From: Halobacteriales archaeon QS_8_69_26
Lineage (GTDB): Archaea; Halobacteriota; Halobacteria; Halobacteriales; SW-7-71-33
DNA: 45,959 nucleotides
Direction: 5' to 3'
NCBI GenBank assembly: GCA_003023195.1
Contig: PXRX01000030.1
Location: forward strand, 1-45,959
Position 1 is the first letter of the stretch. Every line of letters starts with the position of its first letter. Of this stretch, positions 32,294 to 41,001 are shown one piece after another. The notes under the pieces are model-generated. The model ran no database searches. It was not told the origin of the DNA and was given only the letters and a program-made list of their open reading frames with translations. The translations under genes were made by a program, and so were the position numbers.

Positions 32294-33232
32294 TCAGGCC
32301 TGGGCGGGGACTTCCCCCCGGAGCCAGTCGACGAACTCCTCGGGGTGCTCGGCGTGGGGGAGCAGTTTCGCGTAGTCGATCACGACCAGCCGTGCGTCCG
32401 TCTCGTCGGCCAGGGTCCGGCCGTCGCTGAGCGGCGTCGTCTCGGCCTCCCGGCCCCACAGCAGGGTCACCGGAACGTCGAGGTCGCGGATCGCTTTCGA
32501 GAGGTCCATCTCGGGGTCGAGGTAGCCAGAGACGAACGACGCCGGTGCGTACCGGGCCCCGCCCTGGTGGCCCGTCGCCCAGAGGTAGTCCAGTTCGTCG
32601 TCGTCCAGCGCCGCCGCGTCGTAGTAGCCGTGGTCGAGCATGTTCCGCCGGATGGAGGGCTTGCTGACGATGAGGTTGAACAGCGCGGTCCCGACCAGCG
32701 GCGACCGGAGCAGAGTCCGGAGGGACAGCCGCCGCCACGGGAGGCTCTGATCGGTCGGGCAGACCAGCACCAGGCGCTCCACGCCCACCCGTTCGGCGGC
32801 ACTGACGGCGTACGCGCCGGTCAGCGAGGAGGCCACGACCACGGGGTCCTCGGCGACGTCGTCGAGGAACGACTCGACGAAGGACTCGTACAGCGAGGCC
32901 GAGTAGACCAGCGGCGGCCGTTCGGAGCGTCCGTACCCGGGCAGGTCCGGCGCGATGACGTGGTAGTCCTCGGCCAGGTCCGAGACCACCGGCTCGAACT
33001 CGTAGCTCGTCCCGGCGGCGTTGATCCCGTGGAGCAGGACCAGGTCCCGGTCCGCCGGGTCGCCGGCCTCCGTGTAGCCCGCGTCGATCCCTCGCCACCG
33101 GTAGGTGTTGCTCTCGCCCGGGAGCGGCGGCGCGAGGTCGGGAGCCATCCCCTCCAGCGCCCGGTTCGCGGCTGCCGTGACCGCCAGCCCGCCGGCCGTG
33201 GCCAGGAACGCCTTCGCCAGTGTTCGCTTCAT
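32294..33232 (-). CDS. Alpha/beta hydrolase
   Basis: 312 residues. A short N-terminal hydrophobic segment (AFLATAGGLAVTAAANRALEG) may anchor it to the membrane. The fold shows LVLLHGINAAGTSYEFEP (oxyanion HG), DLPGYGRSE, the nucleophile elbow VVVASSLTGAYAVS, the acid in LLWGREAETTPL and the His in LLPHAEHPEEFVDWL. The elbow has Ser-Leu-Thr instead of the usual GxSxG and should be checked. The substrate is unknown. It converges with the DUF35 gene, leaving 7 bases between the stops. Confidence 0.87.
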   Translation of the reverse strand: MKRTLAKAFLATAGGLAVTAAANRALEGMAPDLAPPLPGESNTYRWRGIDAGYTEAGDPADRDLVLLHGINAAGTSYEFEPVVSDLAEDYHVIAPDLPGYGRSERPPLVYSASLYESFVESFLDDVAEDPVVVASSLTGAYAVSAAERVGVERLVLVCPTDQSLPWRRLSLRTLLRSPLVGTALFNLIVSKPSIRRNMLDHGYYDAAALDDDELDYLWATGHQGGARYAPASFVSGYLDPEMDLSKAIRDLDVPVTLLWGREAETTPLSDGRTLADETDARLVVIDYAKLLPHAEHPEEFVDWLRGEVPAQA

Positions 33233-33367
33233 ACCCCCACCTTCGGGCGCGGTGAACTTATCGGTGCGGATCCACGAAGTCGGACTCGACCGTGCGGACG
33301 GGGTTCGGAAGGTTCGGCACCCGTTTGGTGTCGCTGACCGTCGAACGGGTCGATCCGGTCGATCGGC

Positions 33368-33387
33368 TTACAGTAAACTTACTGTAT
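33368..33387. repeat. Dispersed palindrome, copy 3
   Basis: TTACAGTAA-AC-TTACTGTAT. It lies between the hydrolase start (minus strand) and the 3' end of the broken HAD gene, about 136 bases before the hydrolase ATG. Confidence 0.85.
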
Positions 33388-33422
33388 ACCGGGACGACCA
33401 CCGGTCGGTACCCGCCGCAGGT

Positions 33423-34075
33423 TTAGTCTCCCCGGGATCCCAGCAACGGAATCAGGAGGTCCGCGAGTGCCCCAGTCCCGTCCGCCGACACGGTCGCCCC
33501 GGGACGGTGATCGTCGCCGACGTAAACCGTTTGCCACCCCGCCTCGCGTGCGGGTTCGACGTCCTCCCCCTAGGTGTCGCCGACGTACACGTGGGTGTCG
33601 GCCGGGAGGCGGTCGACCGCTTCCCGAAAGATCCCACGGTCGGGCTTGCGGATCCCCAGGTCGTTGGAGACGACCACGGTGTCGACCAGTCCGTCGAGCC
33701 CGTGGGCGGCGGCCTTGCGCCGTTGCACCCGGCCGTCGCCGTTCGTGAGGATACCGGTCGGGTGTCGCTCGGCGACGGTCTCGACCAGTCGTCGCACCGC
33801 CGGCGGAACGCGGGTGGCCTCGACCTCCCGGTCCACGTACTCCTCGGCCATCGCCGCGGGGTCGCCGGGCACGTCGGCTCCTCGCAGACGGCCCGGAACG
33901 CACGCTCGTAGTGATCCGGATCCATTTCGGTGAGCGCGGCCAGCACCCGGTCCGTGTAGGTCGCGTTCATCTCCGGGGTCGCCTCCACGGGAACCGTCCG
34001 GGCGAACAGCTCACTGAAGGGTACCTCGTACTCCAGCAGGGTCCCGTCGAGGTCGAAGTAGACGGCGGCGGTCAT
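33423..34075 (-). pseudogene. Broken HAD-superfamily phosphatase gene
   Basis: The first segment encodes TAAVYFDLDGTLLEYEVPF, the HAD motif I with its nucleophile Asp, up to FRAVCEE. One base is then missing near 33875: the natural continuation DVPGDPAAMAEEYVDREV is in another frame and includes GILTNGDGRVQ (motif II) and LGIRKPDRGIF (motif III Lys). This frame meets a TAG after HVYVGDT at 33570, where the motif continues in frame as GEDVEPAREAGWQTVYVGDD up to a TAA at 33423. One deletion and one nonsense change together make a pseudogene more likely than an assembly error. The intact protein would have been about 217 residues. Confidence 0.85.
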
Positions 34076-34180
34076 CGCCGGATCGGCGGCGTCCGAATGC
34101 AAGACGGTTTCGGCAGTGTGTGGTTCGCGTGGTCGACGGACCGGAATGTCGAATTGACGGGTGGGCCGACGAGCGGGGAT

Positions 34181-35365
34181 CTACTCCCCGTCGTCCGGCC
34201 GGTCGGCCAGGCACTCCGCGAGGGGTTCGATCAGTTCGTCGGCCAGCGTGTAGGGGTCCGTCTCGTCCGCGAGGACGGCGTCGACCAGGTCGTCCATGCC
34301 GCCGCGGCGGTCCACCTCCCCCTCCAGGAGGCCGGCGGTGTCCTGCCGTAGCAGGGTCCGTATCTCCTCGGCGGTGCGGGTACGGGCCTTCTCCTCCAGT
34401 TGCCCGCTCTCGACGAGGTGGGCGTGGTGGTCGTCGACGGTCTCGACGAGTTCCTCCACGCCCTCGCCCTTGGTGGCGACTGTCTCGACGATCCGTGGCA
34501 CCCACGCCTCGGTTTCCTCCTCCTCCTCGTCCTCGGCCCAGGGGACGTCGCTCTCCCCGTGTTCCCCGCCGTGGCCGTTCCCGCCGCCGTGGCCGCCTCC
34601 TCCACCGTGACCGTCACGGTGGCCGGGTCCGGATCCGTGCCCCTGGCCGTGGCCGTCACCGTGACCGTGCCCGTGGTGCCCGTCGCCGCCCGCGGGGGAC
34701 GCCAAGCCGCGGGGCCCGGGCGTGTCGGGTCGTAGCTGGATCATCTCCCGGAGTTCCTGGACGGTGCGGTCCGCACCGGACTTGTCGGCCTTGTTCACGA
34801 CGAACACGTCGCCGATTTCGAGGATGCCGGCCTTCAGGGTCTGGACGGAGTCGCCGCTCCCCGGCGGGACGAGGACGGCGACGGTGTCGGCGGTCCGGAC
34901 GATGTCTATCTCGTTCTGGCCGGCGCCGACCGTCTCGATGATGATCACGTCCTTGCCGAAGGCGTCCAGGGCCTTCACCGCGTCCGAAGTGGCCGTCGAG
35001 AGGCCGCCAAGGGTCCCACGGGCGCTCATCGACCGGACGAACACGTCCATGTCCCCCACGTTCGACGCCATCCGCACCCGGTCGCCCAGCACGGCCCCGC
35101 CGGTGAACGGCGAGGAGGGGTCGACGGCGATGACGCCGACCGTCTCGCCGCGCTCGCGGTAGTGAACTGCGAGTTTGTCGACCAGGGTCGACTTCCCGGA
35201 CCCGGGGCTGCCGGTGATCCCGATCACCTCGGCGTCGCCGGCGTGGGCGTAGAGCTTCGAAACCAGGTCCCGGTAGCCCGGCGCGCGGTTCTCGATGTTG
35301 GTGATCGCCCGCGCCAGCGCCCGGTGGTCGCCCTCGACCAGGCGGTCGTAGAGGTCCTCGCTCAT
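34181..35365 (-). CDS. meaB: Methylmalonyl-CoA mutase chaperone GTPase MeaB with His-rich insertion
   Basis: 394 residues. MeaB protects and reloads the B12 cofactor of methylmalonyl-CoA mutase. The P-loop is GITGSPGSGKSTLVDKL, the Mg Asp is in VIAVDPSSPFTGGAVLGDR, VETVGAGQNEIDIV is the G3-type motif and VVNKADKSGADR is G4. Between residues about 227 and 271, encoded at about 34553-34687, sits a Gly/His-rich stretch with eleven His (GHHGHGHGDGHGQGHGS is its start). This is absent from the MeaB proteins I know and resembles the His-rich metal-binding region of HypB. An acidic EDEEEEE run follows. It lies 4 bases after the B12-binding subunit gene, and both share one promoter. Confidence 0.9.
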   Translation of the reverse strand: MSEDLYDRLVEGDHRALARAITNIENRAPGYRDLVSKLYAHAGDAEVIGITGSPGSGKSTLVDKLAVHYRERGETVGVIAVDPSSPFTGGAVLGDRVRMASNVGDMDVFVRSMSARGTLGGLSTATSDAVKALDAFGKDVIIIETVGAGQNEIDIVRTADTVAVLVPPGSGDSVQTLKAGILEIGDVFVVNKADKSGADRTVQELREMIQLRPDTPGPRGLASPAGGDGHHGHGHGDGHGQGHGSGPGHRDGHGGGGGHGGGNGHGGEHGESDVPWAEDEEEEETEAWVPRIVETVATKGEGVEELVETVDDHHAHLVESGQLEEKARTRTAEEIRTLLRQDTAGLLEGEVDRRGGMDDLVDAVLADETDPYTLADELIEPLAECLADRPDDGE

Positions 35366-35369
35366 GCCC

Positions 35370-35798
35370 TCACCGCCGGGGAGCGTTCTCGCGGACGAAC
35401 TCGACGGTCTCCTGGATGGGCGTGCCCGGTCCGAACACCTCCGCGACGCCCATCTCCTTGAGTTCCTCCTTGTCGTCGTCGGGGATAACGCCCCCGACGA
35501 TGAGCAGGGTGTCCTCGAACGCGTCGTACTCCTCCAGCCCGGCGATTATCTTCGGGATCAGGGTGTTGTGGGCTCCCGAGAGGATCGAGATGCCCAGCAC
35601 GTCGACGTCCTCCTGGACGGCGGCCTGGACTATCTCCTCGGGCGCCTTGTGCAGGCCCGAGTAGATGACCTCGAACCCGGCGTCCCTGAACGCCCGGGTG
35701 ATCACGTGTGCCCCTCGGTCGTGCCCGTCCAGTCCGACCTTCGCGATGAGACAGCGGATCGCCCGCTCGCTCTCCGCGCTCCGTTCCTCGGTACTCAT
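35370..35798 (-). CDS. mcmA2: Cobalamin-binding small subunit of methylmalonyl-CoA mutase
   Basis: 142 residues, a standalone B12-binding domain. The cofactor motif DxHxxG is in KVGLDGHDRGAHVITRAF, then ISILSGAHNTLIPKI and VGGVIPDDDKEELKEMGV, with GTP-like FGPGTPIQETV at the end. With the catalytic subunit (not in this window) it converts methylmalonyl-CoA to succinyl-CoA, the last step of propionyl-CoA use. It is the first gene of the mcmA2-meaB pair. A strong TATA box lies 24-33 bases upstream. Confidence 0.93.
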   Translation of the reverse strand: MSTEERSAESERAIRCLIAKVGLDGHDRGAHVITRAFRDAGFEVIYSGLHKAPEEIVQAAVQEDVDVLGISILSGAHNTLIPKIIAGLEEYDAFEDTLLIVGGVIPDDDKEELKEMGVAEVFGPGTPIQETVEFVRENAPRR

Positions 35799-35821
35799 CG
35801 GTGGAACTTGCCCGTCACACG

Positions 35822-35831
35822 GTTTTATTGT
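35822..35831 (-). promoter_or_regulatory. TATA box of the mcmA2-meaB operon
   Basis: On the minus strand it reads ACAATAAAAC, 24-33 bases before the ATG at 35798: a leaderless promoter. Confidence 0.55.
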
Positions 35832-35945
35832 AACGATGCAGGGAGCGGACAGGTACCGGTCCGGTCACGACGAGTGGACAGCTATCCCGTTCGGTCGTAA
35901 AACGAAGCGGAAGGTACTTGGTTGGTTGCTACGCTGTAACGTGGC

Positions 35946-36314
35946 ATGAGTTACCACGTCGTCGATCCGGGAGAACTCGACCCGCTGGAGGGCCGGTCGG
36001 CCACCGCGCGGTCGGTCAGCGAGGCCGCGGACCTGGAGAACGTCGGCATCAGGGTCTACGAGGCCGACCCCGGCGAACAGATCCCCCTCGCTTACCACTA
36101 CCACGACGTCCAGGAGGAGGCCTTCTACGTGGTCAGCGGGACCCTCCACGTCGAGACCCCGGACGGCGAGTTCGTGGTCGAACGGGACCAGTTCTTCCTC
36201 GTCGACCCCGGGTTCCCCCACCGCGCCTACAACCCCGGCGACGCCGACCGGACGGTACGTGTCGTCGCCGTCGGGGCCCCCGCGACCGACGACGTGCACG
36301 AGTTCGATCCCTAG
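35946..36314 (+). CDS. Cupin-domain protein
   Basis: 122 residues in a single beta barrel. Metal ligands are AYHYHDVQEEAFYVVSGTLHVE (H-x-H-x5-E) and the second motif DPGFPHRAYNPGDADRTVRVVAV with a His. It could bind a metal and a small carboxylate or sugar; the substrate is unknown. The C-terminus DVHEFDP is duplicated just after the stop codon, as the 33-base repeat. Confidence 0.85.
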   Translation: MSYHVVDPGELDPLEGRSATARSVSEAADLENVGIRVYEADPGEQIPLAYHYHDVQEEAFYVVSGTLHVETPDGEFVVERDQFFLVDPGFPHRAYNPGDADRTVRVVAVGAPATDDVHEFDP

Positions 36315-36345
36315 TCCGGCCCCGACGTGCACGAGTTCGATCCCT
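36290..36345. repeat. 23-base direct repeat spanning the cupin stop codon
   Basis: Bases 36290-36312 recur at 36323-36345, 33 bases (11 codons) apart, so the second copy reads on in the same frame as DVHEFDPW. The copies differ in the next codon: TAG (stop) in the first and TGG in the second. Confidence 0.7.
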
Positions 36346-36440
36346 GGCCCCGCCGAGTACCGTTCTCATCGACGCGGGGCGACGAGGGGGTCTCGTGCCG
36401 GAAAGGACAGACAGATACCGGGCCGGTCCCAAGCCGGCGT

Positions 36441-37079
36441 ATGGCGATCGCAGACCGGGTCCGCGACCGGACGCGGGCCAACCCGCGGGTGGTGACGGCC
36501 GTCGTTACGGTGGTGGGGTACGCCCTCGTCCTCGGATCGTTCGGGGGCCTCGTCCCGTTACCAGAACCGAGCGACGCGACGGTGCTACTCCTGGGGGACC
36601 TGATCGCCGTCGTCAACACCCTCGCCCTGGCGGCCATCCTGGCGGGAGTGTGGTTCGTCCGCCGCGGCGAGATACGGAAGCACCGCGCGGCGATGCTGAC
36701 CGCGTTCGGACTCATCATGGTCTTCCTCGTGCTCTACATCTGGAAGCAGACCGGCTTCACGAAGGGGTTCGTCGGGCCGACGCTCGTCACGTACGCCTAC
36801 TGGGCGATGCTCGCCGTCCACGTCCTCCTCTCGATACTGGCGGTCCCCGTCGTCGTCCACGCCGTCGTCCTCGGTCTCACCCACTCGATAGCGGAACTCC
36901 CCGAGACGGTCCACCCACGGGTCGGACGGATCGCGGTCGTCGCGTGGTCCGTCAGCCTGGCACTGGGGATCCTCACCTACCTGCTCCTGAACCACGTCTA
37001 CGCCTGGGAACGGGTCTCGGAGGCCGCCCTCCTCCTCGCCGGGACGACTGGCCTCGCGGACCGTCGCTCCCGGCGGTAG
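36441..37079 (+). CDS. DUF420 membrane protein
   Basis: 212 residues with five to six hydrophobic segments: VVTAVVTVVGYALVLGSFGG, LLGDLIAVVNTLALAAILAG, AMLTAFGLIMVFLVLYIW, AYWAMLAVHVLLSILAVPVV and the last VAWSVSLALGILTYLLL. His residues in KHRAAML and AVHVLLS are characteristic of DUF420/CtaM, a family linked to heme-copper oxidase assembly. No oxidase gene is adjacent. It is followed 95 bases later by a very small membrane protein. Confidence 0.82.
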   Translation: MAIADRVRDRTRANPRVVTAVVTVVGYALVLGSFGGLVPLPEPSDATVLLLGDLIAVVNTLALAAILAGVWFVRRGEIRKHRAAMLTAFGLIMVFLVLYIWKQTGFTKGFVGPTLVTYAYWAMLAVHVLLSILAVPVVVHAVVLGLTHSIAELPETVHPRVGRIAVVAWSVSLALGILTYLLLNHVYAWERVSEAALLLAGTTGLADRRSRR

Positions 37080-37174
37080 CCGTCGGCGGCGAACGGTTCG
37101 ATCCCGGAGCCACCCACCGCCACGCGGTCCGGCCAGGCGGTAGAACTAAGCGTCGGCCCCTCCGAGGTGGGCAC

Positions 37175-37306
37175 ATGGCACTGGAGGAGTTCGACCACCC
37201 GACGTGGCTCACCGCGGTGGGCACCTTCGTCTCGTACGGCCTGATCCTGCTGGTGATGTTCCTGTTGCTGTTCGTCGTTCCCTACCTGATCTTCCGGGTG
37301 GTGTAA
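37175..37306 (+). CDS. 43-residue membrane protein
   Basis: MALEEFDHPTWLTAVGTFVS leads into one long hydrophobic helix, YGLILLVMFLLLFVVPYLIF. Codon use and the strong hydrophobic pattern support a real gene. Such miniature membrane proteins next to DUF420 genes occur in other haloarchaea, as I recall, so it may be a partner. No function is known. Confidence 0.6.
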   Translation: MALEEFDHPTWLTAVGTFVSYGLILLVMFLLLFVVPYLIFRVV

Positions 37307-37369
37307 GGTCCGGGTTCGGCCTGGCCGGTCCCCGAAGCGGTTCGAAACCTCCGGACTGCCCCGGTCCGC

Positions 37370-37630
37370 TCACCCGAACACCGGCCCCTCTCGGAGGCCG
37401 TCGATGCCCCGCATGACCTCGATGGCCTCCTCGGGGTCCAGGGCCACCTCGACCCGGTTGTCCCCGTCGTCCTCCATCGTCACCTTCACTCGCTCGTCGC
37501 CGAACTCGTCCACCTCGACGCTCTCGACGTCGTAGAGCTTCGCCGTCGCGGACTTGTCGGAGGTGCCGACGTGCTTGACGGTGCCCTCCTCGAGTTCGAT
37601 CATGAAGTCGTCCATCCGGATGGTGAACAT
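37370..37630 (-). CDS. Small acidic protein of unknown function
   Basis: 86 residues: [20 protein letters not shown], then repeated beta-type strands ([37 protein letters not shown]). No recognised domain. The start at 37630 follows a noncoding-looking upstream frame. It is divergent from the MBL gene, with 133 bases between. Confidence 0.6.
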   Translation of the reverse strand: MFTIRMDDFMIELEEGTVKHVGTSDKSATAKLYDVESVEVDEFGDERVKVTMEDDGDNRVEVALDPEEAIEVMRGIDGLREGPVFG

Positions 37631-37763
37631 GGACGTCGGTTGCCCGCCGAGGGGCATAGGCCCACCGGTGGCGGGGACCGGGCGGAACCGGCGCGAGTCC
37701 GTATGCCCCGAATCGCCGCCTCCGTCGGGGTTTAAGTGGCGTTCGGGAGTAGTGGGAACCGCA

Positions 37764-38483
37764 ATGCAACTCACCTGGTACGGCCACTCGACGTGGCACG
37801 TGACCGTCGACGGGACGGACCTGCTGATCGATCCCTTCTTCGACAACCCCAAGACGGACACGGACCCGGAGGAACTCGACCCGGACTACCTCCTGTTGAC
37901 ACACGGCCACGCCGACCACATCGGGGACGTGGACCGTTACGAGGGAACGACGCTCGTGGCGACGCCGGAACTCGTCGAGTACTGCCGGGACGACTTCGGC
38001 GACTACGACGCGGTCGGCGGGATGGGCATGAACCTCGGCGGAACCGTCGAGTGTGGCGACGCCTCCGTGACGATGCACCGCGCCGACCACACCAACGGCA
38101 TCGAGACCACCTACGGCACCTCCGGCGGGATGCCCGCCGGCTTCGTCATTAGCGACACCAAGCCCACCCAGGTGTCCGACACCGAGAGCACGACCTTCTA
38201 CCACGCCGGGGACACGAGCCTCATGACCGAGATGCGGGACGTGATCGGTCCCTTCCTGGAACCCGCCGCGGCCGCCCTCCCGGTGGGCGACCACTTCACG
38301 ATGGGCCCGGCCCAGGCCGCCGTCGCGGCCGACTGGCTGGACGTCGACCACGTCCTCCCGATGCACTACGACACGTTCCCGCCCATCGAGATAGACCCGG
38401 AGGACTTCGTCCGCGAGGTCCGGGCCACCGGCAGCGACGCCGAAGTTCACGTGCTGGACGGCGACGAGTCCGTCGAACTGTAA
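37764..38483 (+). CDS. Metallo-beta-lactamase-fold hydrolase (UPF0173 type)
   Basis: 239 residues. Start [20 protein letters not shown] is the UPF0173 N-terminus. The zinc motif is [13 protein letters not shown] (HxHxDH), with further ligands in [18 protein letters not shown] and [10 protein letters not shown]. It probably cleaves an ester, lactone or phosphodiester. A promoter-like GTTTAAG lies about 28-35 bases upstream. Confidence 0.92.
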   Translation: MQLTWYGHSTWHVTVDGTDLLIDPFFDNPKTDTDPEELDPDYLLLTHGHADHIGDVDRYEGTTLVATPELVEYCRDDFGDYDAVGGMGMNLGGTVECGDASVTMHRADHTNGIETTYGTSGGMPAGFVISDTKPTQVSDTESTTFYHAGDTSLMTEMRDVIGPFLEPAAAALPVGDHFTMGPAQAAVAADWLDVDHVLPMHYDTFPPIEIDPEDFVREVRATGSDAEVHVLDGDESVEL

Positions 38484-38503
38484 CCGCTCCGGCTCCCGCC
38501 CGG

Positions 38504-38770
38504 TCAGTCCTTCGTTCCGAGGACCCGGTAGCCCTCCTCTTCCCGCTGGACGTGCAGGAGTACGTCGGCGTCGACGGCCTCGACGTCGCCGGGTTCGGGC
38601 GCACACCCCGCGAAGCCGACCTCCGAGAACCCACACCGCGTACAGAGCGCGCCATCCGGGCGCGGGTCTGCGTCACCGTCCGCCCCGGCCGCCGGGATGT
38701 AGCCGCCGTCGTTCACCTCCTCGCCGCAGTTCGAACACGACACCGCCGGGAGCGCCAAGACCTCGTCCAT
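38504..38770 (-). CDS. Small zinc-ribbon protein
   Basis: 88 residues. Zinc pairs CSNCGEE and CTRCGFSE are separated by a disordered, acidic GADGDADPRPDG loop. The C-terminus DADVLLHVQREEEGYRVLG is strand-rich. It is convergent with the MBL gene, 20 bases apart. The role is unknown. Confidence 0.65.
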   Translation of the reverse strand: MDEVLALPAVSCSNCGEEVNDGGYIPAAGADGDADPRPDGALCTRCGFSEVGFAGCAPEPGDVEAVDADVLLHVQREEEGYRVLGTKD

Positions 38771-39021
38771 ACCCACCGATCGGGGTCCGAAGTACCTGAA
38801 CGTGTCGTCGCCACCCGCCGTTGGCAGCCCCGGCGGACGGCCGCCATCCTCACCCTGGATATCCAGAACATCCGTCCGAATCCGGCGTCGCCGGCGGCCT
38901 CTCGTGGTCCAGTCTCCGCTCTTCCGTGGGGAGCGAGTGTCGCCGCCGGGAGTAGCAAAGGGGCCTCGTGGATCGGGCAGTGCCGGTGGAGTTAAATCAC
39001 CCTGCCCACTAGGGGCAACCA

Positions 39022-39510
39022 GTGAGCGTCACCCTCGACATTCGCGAGGTCGAACCGGGCAACGAGGACTACGAACAGCAGGCCTGGGAGCTCAAGGAGA
39101 CCATCCGGAAGCGGGAGGGAGTCCTCAAACAGCGCAGGGGTTTTTTCAGCGACGCCTACCGACGCTCGACGGTTCACGTCGCCATCGAGACGGGGCAGGA
39201 CGGCGAACGGCTGGCGGGCTTCTCGGCCGTGCGGCGCGACGGGTACATCCTCTTTCTCGCGGTCGATCCGGAGTTCCGCGGGCGGGGTCTGGGCAAGCAA
39301 CTGATCGCGCGGGTCGCCGAGAACCACGCGACGGTCACCTGCCACGCCCGGACGACCAACGAGAACGCCCTGAAGTTCTACGAGCACCTCGGGTTCGAGG
39401 TCAAGCGCCGCATCGACAACTACTACGAGGACGGCGGCGGCGCCTACTACCTCAAACACGGGAGCGACGGCGGCCTCGCCCAGCGACTCTCGGAGTTCAT
39501 GCGTCGGTGA
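39022..39510 (+). CDS. GNAT acetyltransferase, RimI-like
   Basis: 162 residues from a GTG. The acetyl-CoA loop is LAVDPEFRGRGLGKQLIARV (R-G-R-G-L-G), followed by ATVTCHARTTNENALKFYEHLGFEVKR, the RimI/Ard1-like C-terminal part. Archaeal enzymes of this group acetylate protein N-termini. A TATA-like GTTAAAT is about 30 bases upstream. Confidence 0.88.
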   Translation: MSVTLDIREVEPGNEDYEQQAWELKETIRKREGVLKQRRGFFSDAYRRSTVHVAIETGQDGERLAGFSAVRRDGYILFLAVDPEFRGRGLGKQLIARVAENHATVTCHARTTNENALKFYEHLGFEVKRRIDNYYEDGGGAYYLKHGSDGGLAQRLSEFMRR

Positions 39511-39577
39511 TCCCGCCGGCGGTCGGACCGTCCAGGTGCGCAAGGCACAAGCGAGCGGTGTCCCTACAGCGGGCGGG

Positions 39578-40141
39578 ATGAGGCGACGAACGCTCCTGGC
39601 CGGGGTCGCCGCCGGGGCCGCGTCGGCACTGGCCGGGTGTAGCGGTGCGATCCGCGAACTCCGGTTCTCCTACGTCACTCAGGAGGAGACGGAGTCGGGG
39701 GTCCGCCTCGAGGTGGGGGTCTCGGCGACGACGAACGTCCAGGGGGAGAAGAGCGACTTCCGTGACGTGACCGCCGTCGGGTACACCTGCGAGGGCCGGC
39801 GGGTCTGCTTCGCCGAAATCGGACTGGTCCCGGGCGAGGCATCGGACGAGGACCCGGTCGTCACGACCATGGAGTGTGGGACCCGCCCGGACGCCATCGC
39901 CCTGGGCGCCCGGACCGGCCCCTGTAACGAGGGCGTGGCCAACTTCCCGTGGGCGCTCTACCGCGAGAGGGACGGCTGGATCGTCAACGGGTTCGACCGG
40001 CAGTGCAAGGAGAAACTACCGCCGGAACGGGTCTGTGAGTCCATCGGGAAGACGAGGGGCCCAGGGGGCGTGATAGCCACCGGGACCCCCGGAGAGGACG
40101 GCAACGAGACGGACTCCGGATCGGGGACCAACGGGGGGTAG
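39578..40141 (+). CDS. Tat-exported lipoprotein of unknown function
   Basis: 187 residues. MRRRTLLAGVAAGAASALAGC is a twin-arginine signal with a LAGC lipobox, so the mature protein starts at Cys21 and is lipid-anchored outside the cell. The mature part has several Cys (YTCEG, RVCFAE, MECGT, GPCNEG, RQCKEK, RVCESI), possibly forming disulfides, and a Gly/Ser/Asp-rich tail. No domain is recognised. Confidence 0.8.
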   Translation: MRRRTLLAGVAAGAASALAGCSGAIRELRFSYVTQEETESGVRLEVGVSATTNVQGEKSDFRDVTAVGYTCEGRRVCFAEIGLVPGEASDEDPVVTTMECGTRPDAIALGARTGPCNEGVANFPWALYRERDGWIVNGFDRQCKEKLPPERVCESIGKTRGPGGVIATGTPGEDGNETDSGSGTNGG

Positions 40142-40194
40142 AACTGGTCCGGGATCGGGACCGAGGACGGGAAGCTCCGGTCCGATCGACCCGT

Positions 40195-40350
40195 TCAGGT
40201 CGCACAGTCCGGACAGAGCCCGGTGTACTCGAAGGCCATCGGACCCGCCCGTCCCTCGGTGTCGATGGCGTCCCATCCGTCGCCCCTCGCGGCGCCCTCG
40301 CTGGCGAACTCGGCGGACCGGTCGCAGGTTCGGCAGTAGAAGTGATCCAT
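40195..40350 (-). CDS. 51-residue zinc-ribbon protein
   Basis: MDHFYCRTCDRSAEFASEGA with CRTC and a terminal CPDC pair give a four-Cys ribbon. Haloarchaea encode many such tiny zinc proteins. It is convergent with the lipoprotein gene. Confidence 0.65.
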   Translation of the reverse strand: MDHFYCRTCDRSAEFASEGAARGDGWDAIDTEGRAGPMAFEYTGLCPDCAT

Positions 40351-40439
40351 GGACACGTTCGGTCGCCGGACCGGTAAATCGGTTTCGGTCGTGCGGTTCC
40401 TGGGGTCTGCGTTCGCCGCTCGACAGGGGAGTATCGCGC

Positions 40440-40889
40440 CTACTCGTCCGCGGGGAACCGGGCCAGCAGGACCCCGAGAACGTCGAGGGAGAACAGGGTT
40501 GCCGCCAGGAGGAAGCCACCCAGGACGACGGCCGAGTCGTACCACCACGGTTCGATGGTCCGGACGCCAACCCACTCCGCCGGCGGCCAGATCCCTCGCC
40601 CGGACGTGAAGGCCGTCGAACAGCGGTACCGGGCACCCTGCAGGCACGAGTACGACACCTCGAACCCCTGGACGGTGAGCGCCATCGCGGGGACCGTACC
40701 GGCCGACACGACCCGTCTCACGTGGTCGTCGAAGAAGACCGCGAGGCCTGCGCACAGCCAGGCGGTCCAGACGGCGACCACGGGTGCCACGAGGCCCGCG
40801 TACGCGGCGACGACACGGGCCGGAACCCCGGCCCGGTACCGGTCGGCGACCATCCCGAGGGGGTTCCGACCGACCGCCCGTAAATCCAC
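40440..40889 (-). CDS. Small integral membrane protein
   Basis: 149 residues with hydrophobic segments at about 24-52 (VPARVVAAYAGLVAPVVAVW and on) and 120-143 (AVVLGGFLLAATLFSLDVLG), and a central loop with two Cys (SYSCLQGARYRCST). Divergent from the DUF2298 gene. The role is unknown. Confidence 0.6.
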   Translation of the reverse strand: MDLRAVGRNPLGMVADRYRAGVPARVVAAYAGLVAPVVAVWTAWLCAGLAVFFDDHVRRVVSAGTVPAMALTVQGFEVSYSCLQGARYRCSTAFTSGRGIWPPAEWVGVRTIEPWWYDSAVVLGGFLLAATLFSLDVLGVLLARFPADE

Positions 40890-40977
40890 GCGGTGCCCTC
40901 TCCCGATCCGTCTCGCGGGCGGTAGTCGACCAGTCGGGGGTCGAAACCGTGGAGCGACGGCAACACAAGATACTCAA

Positions 40978-40989
40978 GTGACGTGTCAC
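40978..40989. promoter_or_regulatory. GTGAC-GT-GTCAC dyad before the DUF2298 gene
   Basis: A perfect 5-2-5 inverted repeat ends 12 bases before the GTG at 41002 and follows an AGATACTC promoter-like box. It could be an operator. Confidence 0.3.
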
Positions 40990-41001
40990 CAGGGGGCGAA
41001 C

